Below are positions 24,526-33,266 of a DNA stretch of 55,034 bases, piece by piece; position 1 is the first letter of the stretch, and the number at the start of each line of letters is the position of its first letter. The DNA is from Breznakibacter xylanolyticus (GTDB lineage: Bacteria; Bacteroidota; Bacteroidia; Bacteroidales; Marinilabiliaceae): positions 4,483 through 59,516 of the forward strand of contig NZ_QKZK01000021.1 of assembly GCF_003254275.1 (NCBI RefSeq), written 5' to 3'. The notes beneath the pieces were generated by a model. That model did not search any database and was not told where the DNA came from. It was given only the letters and a program-made list of their open reading frames with translations. The position numbers were made by a program, and so were the translations under genes.

Positions 24526-25676
24526 TTGGTTTTGTCCCGGTAAGAGGGGGAAGTCAGTCTATCCCCTTGAAAAACATCCGGATGTTTTGTGGTTATCCAT
24601 TGGTTTATTGGGTTGTTCGAGCATTGAGCGATGCCACGAGCATTGATCGGGTGGTGGTGGCAACTGATTCTGATGATATTGAGAAAGTCATCAATGAATT
24701 GTCGCTGCCCAAGACGACTGTGTACAGGCGCCTGTCTTCGAATGCAACAGACGTGGCATCAACAGAGAGTGTGATGCTTGAGTACATCGAATATGCCCAA
24801 CTCAGTTTGACTGATGTGTTTGTGTTGGCTCAGGCAACTTCTCCTTTTACGACTGCCGACAGCATTGATGGTGCCTTGCAGCTCTATGAAGCAGGGCGAT
24901 ATGATTCCTTGCTCTCTTGTGTTCGTCAAAAGCGTTTTTTTTGGAATGATAATGGAACGCCGATGAATTATGATCATTGTCATCGACCAAGACGTCAGGA
25001 TTTCAATGGGCTTTGGATGGAAAACGGGGCATTTTATGTTAACAAGGTGGCGGGCATTATGAAGGAGCGGAATCGTTTGTCCGGAATCATTGGTATTTAT
25101 GAAATGCCTTCGCATACTGCTGTCGAAATTGATGATCCTGATGATTGGTTGGTGGCCGAATTGTTATTTCGTCAGCATAATCGTTCGTGCTGTGATAAAG
25201 GGAGAATTAAACTTTTTCTTTCGGATGTGGATGGCGTGTTGACAGATGCCGGAATGTATTATACTGAAAATGGAGATGAATTGAAGAAGTTTAATACCCG
25301 TGATGGTATGGGATTTAGTCTCTTACAGCAGGCTGGCGTTAAAACGGGGGTTATTACGACTGAAAATACCGCAATTGTTGACCGTAGGGCAAAAAAGTTG
25401 CGTTTGAATTATGTGATTCAGGGTAAAAGAGATGGCGGAAAGCTTGCTTCGGCATTGGATATTTGTCGTGAAGAAGGAATATCGATACATGAGGTTGCCT
25501 ATATTGGTGATGATATTAATTGTTTGGATTTATTGAGTCAGGTTGGTTTGGCTGCTTGCCCTTCCGATGCTGTTGACCAGGTGAAGAGAATTCCCGGTAT
25601 TCACATCTTGTCTAAAAAAGGTGGTGAAGGAGTGGTGCGTGAATTGGCTGATTATGTTTTGAGTGAATGTCGTTGA
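24516..25676 (+). CDS. CMP-nonulosonate cytidylyltransferase fused to KdsC-type HAD phosphatase
   Basis: The 386-residue protein has two domains. Residues 1-225 are a NeuA-type cytidylyltransferase: FVPVRGGSQSIPLKNIR (CTP site), VVVATDSDDI, SSNATDVASTESV, VFVLAQATSPF and GLWMENGAFYV, closing with EIDDPDDW. Residues 231-386 are a KdsC-type phosphatase with FLSDVDGVLTDAG (D237 nucleophile, D239), VITTENTAIV (T281/T282), K309 region and GDDINCLDLL (D332, D333), all intact. E283, R291 and K294 follow a spacing I recall for the KDN-9-phosphate phosphatase of B. thetaiotaomicron. The fusion would take a phosphorylated nonulosonate from the SAF-less synthase, dephosphorylate it and activate it with CTP. 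It resembles animal CMAS in order, where the phosphatase-like domain is not catalytic. Confidence 0.88.
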   Translation: MAVIGFVPVRGGSQSIPLKNIRMFCGYPLVYWVVRALSDATSIDRVVVATDSDDIEKVINELSLPKTTVYRRLSSNATDVASTESVMLEYIEYAQLSLTDVFVLAQATSPFTTADSIDGALQLYEAGRYDSLLSCVRQKRFFWNDNGTPMNYDHCHRPRRQDFNGLWMENGAFYVNKVAGIMKERNRLSGIIGIYEMPSHTAVEIDDPDDWLVAELLFRQHNRSCCDKGRIKLFLSDVDGVLTDAGMYYTENGDELKKFNTRDGMGFSLLQQAGVKTGVITTENTAIVDRRAKKLRLNYVIQGKRDGGKLASALDICREEGISIHEVAYIGDDINCLDLLSQVGLAACPSDAVDQVKRIPGIHILSKKGGEGVVRELADYVLSECR

Positions 25677-25738
25677 TGTCTTGAAATTACTCAGTGTGTT
25701 GGTGCTATGGTTATTGATTGTTTGAATCTTGTTAGCTT

Positions 25739-27175
25739 ATGAAAGTCTGCTTTTTGGTGCCTGATGGAACCGGGTTGCGTAATTATTTGTATAGCCGGGT
25801 GATGGATAATTTTTCGCCCAACGATGATGTAATCGTATGGACGCCTTTGGCCGCTGAGGTGGTTGAGGGAGTGGGGAATTTGCATGGTCGTTCTATCCAT
25901 TATGTGAAAATGGAGCTTTTTCGTGAGCCTTGGTACTGTAAGTTGTTGAAAGAAGCCATCACTTATGCTCGTTTAAGGCACAATACGCGTATCGACGCAA
26001 ATTCGACAACGATGTTGAACTGGACCAGGAAAAAATACAAGGGAGGGGCTTGGTTGTTCTATAAAATCGCTGCGCTAATTGGCATTTTGTGTCTGAATCG
26101 GTATGCGTCAATTTTTTTATTTGAGAGGTGGTATGACAAACTGGTGGGGCGTACTCGTTTTGTATTAAGTCAGCAGCAAGAACTGAAGAAAATGAATGTG
26201 GATGTGATATTTTGTACGCATCAACGATCTGCCGATGCCGCTGCCATCGTAAAGGCGTCAAGCCTGTTAGGGATTCCCTCTATTGGAGCCATTTACTCAT
26301 GGGATAATTTACCCAAAGCAAGGTTGCTTGTAAAAAGTGATAAATATGTGGTTTGGTCAGAGTACATGCGGCGAGAGATGAATCGCTATTATCCTGAAAT
26401 ACCAGATCGAAACATCGTTGTCACCGGAACTCCCCAATTTGAGTTTTATGCCGAACGGGAGATGTACTATAGTCGGGATGCTTTTTGTAAACGTTTGGGG
26501 TTGAATCCTGAGAATAAAATTCTCTGTTTTTCGGGTAATGATTTGACGTTCCCATGTGATGATTTGTATTTGTCTGATTTGGCCGAATCATTGATGATGA
26601 TTCCGGAATCCCGACGGCCTCAAATTTTGTTGCGTCGTTGTCCTGTAGACCTTTCTGGTCGATTTGATAAAGTGATTGACAAATATCCGGATTTGATAAA
26701 AGTATCAGAACCGCATTGGAAAAAGTATCCGGGGGGATGGGATGCCATTGTGCCAACTCCCGATGATGTGGCATTGCTTGTGAACGTTTGTTTGCATGCT
26801 GATGCGGTTATTAACGTGGGTTCCACCATGGCACACGATTTTGCCGTGTTTGATAAGCCAGCCATATATATCAATTATGACCAACCCGATGTGGCAGGAT
26901 GGTCGGCTGTGATCAATAATCAATATCAGCAGTTTAGGAGTATGCCTGATCGGGAATGTGTCATTTGGCTCGATCGAAAAGAGGATATTGTGGCAGCTGT
27001 GCAACAAGCCTTGGAGCACCCAACAGAAGTTGCCATCAGTCGGCAAAAATGGTTGGAAACCATTGTGAAACACCCGTTAAGTGGTGCGTCTGAAAATATT
27101 GCTCGTTTGTGTCAGCACGATGCGCGGCTGAGGACGCAAAAGTCCTTTCGAGAGATGCATGTTTCTGTTAACTAA
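25739..27175 (+). CDS. Putative GT-B glycosyltransferase of unknown family
   Basis: The 478-residue protein begins KVCFLVPDGTGLRNYLY, has a hydrophobic stretch near residues 100-125 (membrane-associated), then a GT-B-like second half: IGAIYSWDNLPKARLL, KYVVWSEYMRREM, NIVVTGTPQFEFY, ILCFSGND, and a donor-site-like segment HADAVINVGSTMAHDFAVFDKPAIYI. This resembles uncharacterised capsule GT-B or glycerophosphotransferase-like proteins, not the known sialyltransferase families as far as I can judge. It directly follows the CMP-nonulosonate gene by 62 bp and so is a candidate for the transferase that uses CMP-nonulosonate; this is inference only. Confidence 0.6.
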   Translation: MKVCFLVPDGTGLRNYLYSRVMDNFSPNDDVIVWTPLAAEVVEGVGNLHGRSIHYVKMELFREPWYCKLLKEAITYARLRHNTRIDANSTTMLNWTRKKYKGGAWLFYKIAALIGILCLNRYASIFLFERWYDKLVGRTRFVLSQQQELKKMNVDVIFCTHQRSADAAAIVKASSLLGIPSIGAIYSWDNLPKARLLVKSDKYVVWSEYMRREMNRYYPEIPDRNIVVTGTPQFEFYAEREMYYSRDAFCKRLGLNPENKILCFSGNDLTFPCDDLYLSDLAESLMMIPESRRPQILLRRCPVDLSGRFDKVIDKYPDLIKVSEPHWKKYPGGWDAIVPTPDDVALLVNVCLHADAVINVGSTMAHDFAVFDKPAIYINYDQPDVAGWSAVINNQYQQFRSMPDRECVIWLDRKEDIVAAVQQALEHPTEVAISRQKWLETIVKHPLSGASENIARLCQHDARLRTQKSFREMHVSVN

Positions 27176-27188
27176 TGATGACGATCGA

Positions 27189-28385
27189 ATGCATATCTGT
27201 TTTCTTTCCCATGAATACCCATTGTGGGCAACCGGTGGTATTGGAACGTTTATTCAAACATTGGGGCGTGCGCTTGTTAGGCATGGTCATCGAGTAACTG
27301 TAGTGGGGATTGGTCGTTCTTTGGTTCGACAGGATTTTAATGATCAGGGTGTGAGTGTTGTACGTTTGCCTATGTCAAGAATAAGGTATGCGCAAGTCAT
27401 ACCGAATGTCATTCGTATACGCAAATTTTTGACTTCCTTATATAGAGAGCTGCCTATAGATATTTTGGAATCATCAGAAGCAGGATTGGCTTTTATGTCT
27501 TATCAAACCCCCTATCACAAAGTGATTCGGCTTCATGGCGGGCATCATTTTTTTGCCGAAGCAGAGCAACGAAATATTCACTGGTGGAAAGGATGGCAGG
27601 AGAAAGTATCGTTTAAAAAATCGGATGCTTTTATTGCGGTTTCGGAGTTTGTTAAAAGTCATACTTGTAAGTATTTATCATATAGGCAAAAGCCCATTAC
27701 AGTGATTCCATTGCCTTTGGATTCGACCTTGTTTCGTCCCATGCCGAATGTTGAGGTGGTCGCACATAGTTTGGTTTTTGCAGGAACGGTTTGTGAAAAA
27801 AAAGGAGTAAGGCAGTTATTAATGGCATTGGATAAAGTACGTAAACGATTTCCTGATGTTCATTTAGATATTTATGGGAGGGATTGGTTTGATAAAGAGG
27901 GGAAATCGTATGTTGACAGACTCAAGAAGGAGATTTCTTCATCAGTGTTGTCCCATGTGACTTTTCATGGTGCCATTATGCGTCATCAACTCCCTTTAAT
28001 TTTTGCTTCAGCTGAGTTGTGTGTTTTTCCATCTCATATGGAAACTTTAGGGTTGGTGGCGCCAGAAGCAATGCTAACAGGTCGCCCGGTACTCTTTTCT
28101 GAAACAGGGCCAGGTCCCGAAACTATCATACATGGAATGACCGGGTTGTTGTGTTTCCCTTTGGATGTAAGTGATATCGCAAATAAAATTATCGACGCAT
28201 TTGAGCATCCGGGGCATTTGACTCAGATTGCTGAGCAGGGAATGATTTTTGCTCGCGAAAAATTTGATTTGGAGCGAATTACGATACGAAATATCGAGTT
28301 TTATGAGTTGTTGCGAGCTGGGGGTCGACAAAGGGGTAGCTACATCTTGGAGAAGAAAAGGACATGTGATTGGGTGGTAATTTAA
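27189..28385 (+). CDS. Glycosyltransferase family 4
   Basis: From ATG 27189 (13 bp after the previous stop) the product has 398 residues. The N-terminal GT-B domain shows MHICFLSHEYPLWATGGIGTF and IRLHGGHHF; the C-terminal domain shows VFAGTVCEKKGVRQLL, LDIYGRD and the donor motif FPSHMETLGLVAPEAMLTGR, with the E-x7-E spacing of GT4. An ATG ten codons upstream overlaps the preceding gene and is not needed. The enzyme uses an activated sugar in the cytoplasm to extend the lipid-linked repeat unit; the sugar is unknown. Confidence 0.9.
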   Translation: MHICFLSHEYPLWATGGIGTFIQTLGRALVRHGHRVTVVGIGRSLVRQDFNDQGVSVVRLPMSRIRYAQVIPNVIRIRKFLTSLYRELPIDILESSEAGLAFMSYQTPYHKVIRLHGGHHFFAEAEQRNIHWWKGWQEKVSFKKSDAFIAVSEFVKSHTCKYLSYRQKPITVIPLPLDSTLFRPMPNVEVVAHSLVFAGTVCEKKGVRQLLMALDKVRKRFPDVHLDIYGRDWFDKEGKSYVDRLKKEISSSVLSHVTFHGAIMRHQLPLIFASAELCVFPSHMETLGLVAPEAMLTGRPVLFSETGPGPETIIHGMTGLLCFPLDVSDIANKIIDAFEHPGHLTQIAEQGMIFAREKFDLERITIRNIEFYELLRAGGRQRGSYILEKKRTCDWVVI

Positions 28386-28449
28386 TAGTCAGGTGTTAGA
28401 ATTGGTGTCCAATTGAGGATTTTTAAGAAACGGTCTGAATTAATAGCTT

Positions 28450-29583
28450 ATGAAACGTTTTTTGGTGGTTAGTTATGCGATTCATAAACAAAAGGATGGG
28501 CGAGTTTATAGCTATGCGCCATATGTCCGGGAGATGAATATTTGGCTTAAGCATGCAGACCTGGTTCGGGTGGTCGCACCTTTTTTGCAAGATGCTCCGG
28601 ATCCTTTGGATATGGCTTATGTGCATCCTCAATTTGAGTTTGTGGGTGTTAAACCAATTGACTTGACTAGTTTAAAAACGACTATCTGTTCTGTGTGGTT
28701 TTTGCCAAAGATTATCTGGGTATTATTATGTCAGATGTATTGGGCTGATCATATCCACTTGCGTTGTCCTGGTAATATGGGACTAATTGGGTTGATGGTT
28801 CAGGTTTTTTTTCCAAAAAAAAATAAAACGGTTAAATATGCCAATAATTGGGATCCTCGTTCAAGACAGCCATTGTCCTATCGTATTCAAAAAAAAATGC
28901 TGCGAAATTCATGGTTGACACGTCGCTGTAAGGTGTTGGTGTATGGTGATTGGCGTGAAAAAAGCAGAAATATCATCCCTTTTTATACTGCTTCCTATAC
29001 CGAAGCAGATGGTTATGATGTACCCATAAGGAGTGCTAGTCGGGATGACGTTTTGCAGTTGTTATTTGTGGGTACTTTAACCTCGAATAAACGCCCTCAT
29101 ACTGCAATTCAGACGGTTGTGGCGTTGAATGCCATCGGGATTCGTTCGCATCTGACGTTGATTGGCGATGGGGCACAAAAGTCCTCGCTTCGCAGTATGT
29201 GTGATGAATTAGGTGTTAATAAGCAAGTTGCTTTTACTGGTAAGCTGTCGCCTGCAGAGGTGGTGGGGTATTTTAAAGCATCACATTTTCTTGTGTTTAT
29301 GTCCTGGTCTGAGGGATGGCCCAAAGTGGTGGCGGAGTCCATGTGGTGGGGGTGTGTGCCTGTTTCTACTGATGTGTCTTGTGTTCGATCGATGTTGGGT
29401 GATGGACAACGAGGAATTATTACAGATCCGGATGCTGTGAAAATTGCAGAATCAATTAATGTGCTGGTGAGTCAGTCGCAAGCCTATCAACAAATGGCTC
29501 TGCAGGGCATGGAATGGTCGCGTCAATATCATTTAGGGCGTTTTGAGCGGGATGTCTCTGATATATTGTTGAAGAAAGGATGA
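28450..29583 (+). CDS. Glycosyltransferase family 4
   Basis: The 377-residue GT-B enzyme has a C-terminal half with LLFVGTLTSNKRPHTAI, LTLIGDGAQKSSL, VAFTGKLSPAEVVGYF and FLVFMSWSEGWPKVVAESMWWG, followed by the acidic/loop segment STDVSCV. The N-terminal half contains KYANNWDPRSRQPLSYR, an acceptor-side segment. There is a short hydrophobic region around residues 80-110 that may attach it to the membrane. It sits between two other GT4 genes with short gaps, so four GT4 genes in a row presumably build one oligosaccharide stepwise. Confidence 0.9.
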   Translation: MKRFLVVSYAIHKQKDGRVYSYAPYVREMNIWLKHADLVRVVAPFLQDAPDPLDMAYVHPQFEFVGVKPIDLTSLKTTICSVWFLPKIIWVLLCQMYWADHIHLRCPGNMGLIGLMVQVFFPKKNKTVKYANNWDPRSRQPLSYRIQKKMLRNSWLTRRCKVLVYGDWREKSRNIIPFYTASYTEADGYDVPIRSASRDDVLQLLFVGTLTSNKRPHTAIQTVVALNAIGIRSHLTLIGDGAQKSSLRSMCDELGVNKQVAFTGKLSPAEVVGYFKASHFLVFMSWSEGWPKVVAESMWWGCVPVSTDVSCVRSMLGDGQRGIITDPDAVKIAESINVLVSQSQAYQQMALQGMEWSRQYHLGRFERDVSDILLKKG

Positions 29584-29614
29584 ATTTGTCGTTTAATTTC
29601 AGAAAGAGCAAGTA

Positions 29615-30709
29615 ATGTCGTTACGCGTATTAACATTGATCGATACTTTGGTGGCAGCCGGGGCCGAACGCATGGCTGTTAATATTGCCAATGCAACAGC
29701 AGAAAAGGGGGTTGAGAGTCACTTGTGTGCAACGCATCAAGGAGGGCCATTGGCTCAGTTTTTTAATTATCCCCAACGTTTTTTTGTTGCCAATAAGGCC
29801 GGATGGTGGGATGTTTTTGCTTTTTTAAAGATCCTTTTTTACGTTTATCGACATCGGATAGTGGTGATTCATGCCCATTCCAGTTCTGTTTATTGGGCCT
29901 GTTTGTTAAGGTTGGGGATGCCGTGGTTACGAATTATCTGGCACGATCATTTTGGGTTTAGTGAGTATCTTGAACGAAGAACGGCTTGGGCTTTAAAGAT
30001 GTGTCGTCCTTTGGTGTCGCATGTGTTTGTGGTCAATCGTCAGTTGTGGCGTTATGCAGTTCGCGAATTGAAATACTCAGAGAAAAAGGTTACGTTGTTG
30101 CTTAATTTTCCGGAATTAAAGCATGGTTCATTGGAGGAGGCATTGCCTGGAATGAATCATTCTCCTCGTTTTGTCTGTCTGGCCAATATCCGGCCTCAAA
30201 AGGATCATCATACGTTATTGGATGCTTTTGAACGAGTCTTAAAGGTGTATCCTCAAGCTCAGTTGTATTTTGTGGGAGGGGATTATGGCGATGAGTATAT
30301 GGCGGGAGTTCAGGCACATATTAAAAGAATTGACAGTGAAAATATACATGTTCATCTTTTAGGTTCAAGAAATGATGTTTCGGCTATCCTGGATAGTTGC
30401 CATGCGGGTGTTTTATCTTCAATCTCGGAGGGGTTGCCAGTGGCTTTGCTCGAATATGGGTTGTCTGGTTTGCCTGTTGTGTGTACGAGGGTGGGTGAAT
30501 GTCCAGAGGTTTTACAAGAGGGGCGATTGGGCTGGTTGGTTGAGGCTCGGGATTCTGTCGGTTTGGCTGAAATGATGGTGACGGTGGTTTCAGAAGATGC
30601 ATCGGTGTTCGAGAGAGCCATTAAATATCATGAGGAGGTGAAAAAGAAATATTCAAAAGAAAGTGCCGTTGCAACGATCTTGAAAGCTTATGGCGTTTCT
30701 TGCTGTTAA
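29615..30709 (+). CDS. Glycosyltransferase family 4
   Basis: The 364-residue GT-B enzyme begins LRVLTLIDTLVAAGAERMAVNIA, the N-terminal glycine/alanine-rich acceptor loop of GT4. It then shows VHAHSSSVYWACLL, IIWHDHFG, FVCLANIRPQKDHHTLL, LYFVGGDYGDEY, IHVHLLGSRNDVSAIL and VLSSISEGLPVALLEYGLSG with the donor-binding Glu pair. No signal peptide or clear transmembrane helix. Length is typical. The order in the array suggests it acts on the same repeat unit as its neighbours; donor unknown. Confidence 0.9.
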   Translation: MSLRVLTLIDTLVAAGAERMAVNIANATAEKGVESHLCATHQGGPLAQFFNYPQRFFVANKAGWWDVFAFLKILFYVYRHRIVVIHAHSSSVYWACLLRLGMPWLRIIWHDHFGFSEYLERRTAWALKMCRPLVSHVFVVNRQLWRYAVRELKYSEKKVTLLLNFPELKHGSLEEALPGMNHSPRFVCLANIRPQKDHHTLLDAFERVLKVYPQAQLYFVGGDYGDEYMAGVQAHIKRIDSENIHVHLLGSRNDVSAILDSCHAGVLSSISEGLPVALLEYGLSGLPVVCTRVGECPEVLQEGRLGWLVEARDSVGLAEMMVTVVSEDASVFERAIKYHEEVKKKYSKESAVATILKAYGVSCC

Positions 30710-30767
30710 TTTGTTGTAGATATTGTAACGATTGGAGTTGAACTTGTTTGTTTTGTTAAGAGATTAA

Positions 30768-31835
30768 ATGATGAAGAAGGGAAAGACTTCCTTAATTGGG
30801 CCTTTTTCTCCGCCATATAATGGGGATGGCGTGAAGAACGATTTTTTGAAAGCCGGTTTCGGAGAGATGTTATCACAACCGTTTGAATGTGTCGATACCA
30901 TTTACCGAGGGCAGGGAAGGATGCGTTTTGTGGCGCATTTGGTTGCTGTTTTGTGGCGATCAAATCAGATCATTTTGTCCTTAAATAAATGGGGGCGGAT
31001 GGTGATTATTCCTTTATGCTGTTTGATGTCGGTGTTACGAAAAAAAAAGGTCGTTTTGTTTGTGATTGGAGGAAGTTACGATTTGCAATTGAAGGGTTTA
31101 AATCTGTTGGCTCGGTCTGTATATGTATTGTTGCTAAATGGATTGAATGGTGTGCTGGGTGAGTCGTATCGCTTAGTCGATGGATTGCGAAAAATTGGGG
31201 TTCGACATGCATCGGTCATCTATAACCCTCGAATTGATAGCGGGCATCGCTGGTCATTGACTGAAGACTCGCGTAATAAGATTGTGTTTGTATCGAGAGT
31301 AACTCCTTCGAAAGGCATTTTTGAGTTGATGGATGCTATTGCTTTATTGTGTGGATTAAGGAAACGCGACTATCAATTGCATATTTTTGGGCCCATCGAT
31401 CCTGAATGTGAACGTGAGTTTTTTAAACGTGTTGAGTTGCATCCGACGTGGTATTTATATAGAGGGGTAGTTCAGCCTCAGCAGGTTCAGGAGGTAATCT
31501 CTCGGTTTCATTTATTGGCCTTGCCCACTTTTCATTATGGAGAGGGATTACCCGGTGTATTGGTTGAAGCCGGATTTGCAGGTATGCCCATGGTGATGAC
31601 GCGTTTTAATTCGTTGGATGAATATTTTAAGGAAAACGAAAGTGCCGGATTTGTTGAGTGTCACGATGTTGATGCGCTTGCCGGCAAGCTGGATGATGTT
31701 TTACTCTCGGATAGTTTGGCAACTCATATTGGAAAAGGGGCGCAAGAGGTCACTGCGCCTTTTCATTTACAACGAGTCATGAATGATGTTCGAATTTTTT
31801 TGTTGTCAAAAGGATGGGTGTTTGATGCGTTTTGA
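30768..31835 (+). CDS. Glycosyltransferase family 4
   Basis: The 355-residue GT-B enzyme opens TSLIGPFSPPYNGDGVKNDF, with the glycine-poor but recognisable GT4 loop. It has a hydrophobic stretch about residues 80-105 and a C-terminal half with IVFVSRVTPSKGIFELM, LHIFGPIDPE, YRGVVQPQQVQEVI and LALPTFHYGEGLPGVLVEAGFAGMP (donor-site Glu). Two ATG codons stand in tandem at the start. The stop is 27 bp before the preferred start of the polymerase gene. Assigned to repeat-unit assembly by context. Confidence 0.88.
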   Translation: MMKKGKTSLIGPFSPPYNGDGVKNDFLKAGFGEMLSQPFECVDTIYRGQGRMRFVAHLVAVLWRSNQIILSLNKWGRMVIIPLCCLMSVLRKKKVVLFVIGGSYDLQLKGLNLLARSVYVLLLNGLNGVLGESYRLVDGLRKIGVRHASVIYNPRIDSGHRWSLTEDSRNKIVFVSRVTPSKGIFELMDAIALLCGLRKRDYQLHIFGPIDPECEREFFKRVELHPTWYLYRGVVQPQQVQEVISRFHLLALPTFHYGEGLPGVLVEAGFAGMPMVMTRFNSLDEYFKENESAGFVECHDVDALAGKLDDVLLSDSLATHIGKGAQEVTAPFHLQRVMNDVRIFLLSKGWVFDAF

Positions 31836-31862
31836 TTGAATCAGTTGTATTGGTTTATATTC

Positions 31863-33266
31863 ATGTTTATGCGGGATTTAATGAATCATGGGGGGCGGTA
31901 CTGGGCTTATATTGGTTTTCATGCTTTGATGGGGGTGCTGTTAAAAGTAGCTCCATCTATGGTTGGAATCTATTTTTTGCTATTTATTGTTTTTGCTGTT
32001 TTTAATGTATTTATGACAGCCGATCGAGATGACCGAGCCGCGGCATACGCCTTGTACGTCATCGGGTTTGAAATTTTATATCGCATGTCCGGGTTTATAG
32101 TATTTTATGAACTTGGGAAATATGGGGCGATTATGATTTTGTTGATGGGAACCATTATGGGGAAACGTTCTTTTAGAGCGCCGGTTTTTATTTTGTTGTT
32201 ATTGTTATTGATTCCTGCAATTTTTTTAACCCACAGTTCCGATTCAGAGCGAATTCGGGAGATGGTTTTGTTTAATCTTTCTGGTCCTTTGACATTGGTT
32301 TTTTCCGGTTTTTATTTTTATAATAAGCCGATGACTAAAGCTGCAATTTTAGGTATTCTTCGTTTTGCTTTTTTACCTGCTTTTGCAATGATTATTGGTT
32401 TGTCTCTACGAGCAGGGTTGGATACATTGCATTTCACCAGTGTGCAATCGAATCCTGAAGCTTCAGGTGGCTTTGCCGCAAATCAGGTGTCCACTATTTT
32501 AGGTTGGTTTATTTTAATTCCTGTTTTTTTCGCGCTTCAAGGTGTTAAGCTTACCCCATGGCGAGTGTTGGATTATGTGATGATTGTGTTTTTGTTTTTA
32601 AGAGGATTGCTCACTTTTAGTCGAGGTGGGATTCTGAGTATGCTGGCAGCGTTGTCGCTGGGTTTTATTTATTTATATTTTAGAAGTTATGATTTTCGGT
32701 TACAAATACGAAGAATTGGGTCTTATGTGTTGCTTGGCGTTGGGTTGTTGGTGATAACGGCTTTTTGGGCTAATTCTCTGACAAATAACTATTTATTGTT
32801 TCGCTATCAAGGAAAAAGTACTTCTGAAGTTTTGACCGGGATTGAACGCCAGGATAAAAGTTATTTGAGTGGGCGAGAATACATCATGTTAGGTGACTTG
32901 AAGGCTTTTATACAATATCCGATTTTGGGAACAGGATATGGTATGGCAATGGAATTTCATAAACGAGAATTTGGTCATGCCGCTGCCGCTCATACTGAGT
33001 ATAGTCGCTTGTTGGCTGAGCAAGGAGTATTGGGGCTGCTGTTTATTTTGTTGGCCTACGTTTATTTGCCGATTTATTTTTTTCGACAAAGGCGCTTTAC
33101 AATGCAGCGTACTTTCTTTTTGGTTTTCTTTTTGGTCAGTTTTTTTACCATGTTTCATGCTGCCATGCGCTTGGCAATGCCTGGTATTGTAATGGGCTTT
33201 TCGTTCTTTTTGATGGTTCCCACATCAAGGTCTTTTGTACAACCTAAAAATGACAAACAGAGATGA
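31863..33266 (+). CDS. wzy: O-antigen ligase/polymerase family protein (Wzy-like)
   Basis: The 467-residue polytopic membrane protein has at least ten hydrophobic segments and a long periplasmic-type loop between about residues 310 and 370. That loop holds a GIERQDKSYLSGREYIMLGDL and an HAAAAHTEYSRLLAEQGVLG segment, the His/Glu-rich signature of the Wzy_C/O-antigen ligase family. It would join repeat units on undecaprenyl diphosphate at the outer face of the inner membrane. ATG 31863 is preferred; the frame is open to a TTG directly after the preceding stop, and ATG 31869 is also possible. The 3' end overlaps the next start in an ATGA. A WaaL-type ligase is the alternative. Confidence 0.82.
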   Translation: MFMRDLMNHGGRYWAYIGFHALMGVLLKVAPSMVGIYFLLFIVFAVFNVFMTADRDDRAAAYALYVIGFEILYRMSGFIVFYELGKYGAIMILLMGTIMGKRSFRAPVFILLLLLLIPAIFLTHSSDSERIREMVLFNLSGPLTLVFSGFYFYNKPMTKAAILGILRFAFLPAFAMIIGLSLRAGLDTLHFTSVQSNPEASGGFAANQVSTILGWFILIPVFFALQGVKLTPWRVLDYVMIVFLFLRGLLTFSRGGILSMLAALSLGFIYLYFRSYDFRLQIRRIGSYVLLGVGLLVITAFWANSLTNNYLLFRYQGKSTSEVLTGIERQDKSYLSGREYIMLGDLKAFIQYPILGTGYGMAMEFHKREFGHAAAAHTEYSRLLAEQGVLGLLFILLAYVYLPIYFFRQRRFTMQRTFFLVFFLVSFFTMFHAAMRLAMPGIVMGFSFFLMVPTSRSFVQPKNDKQR

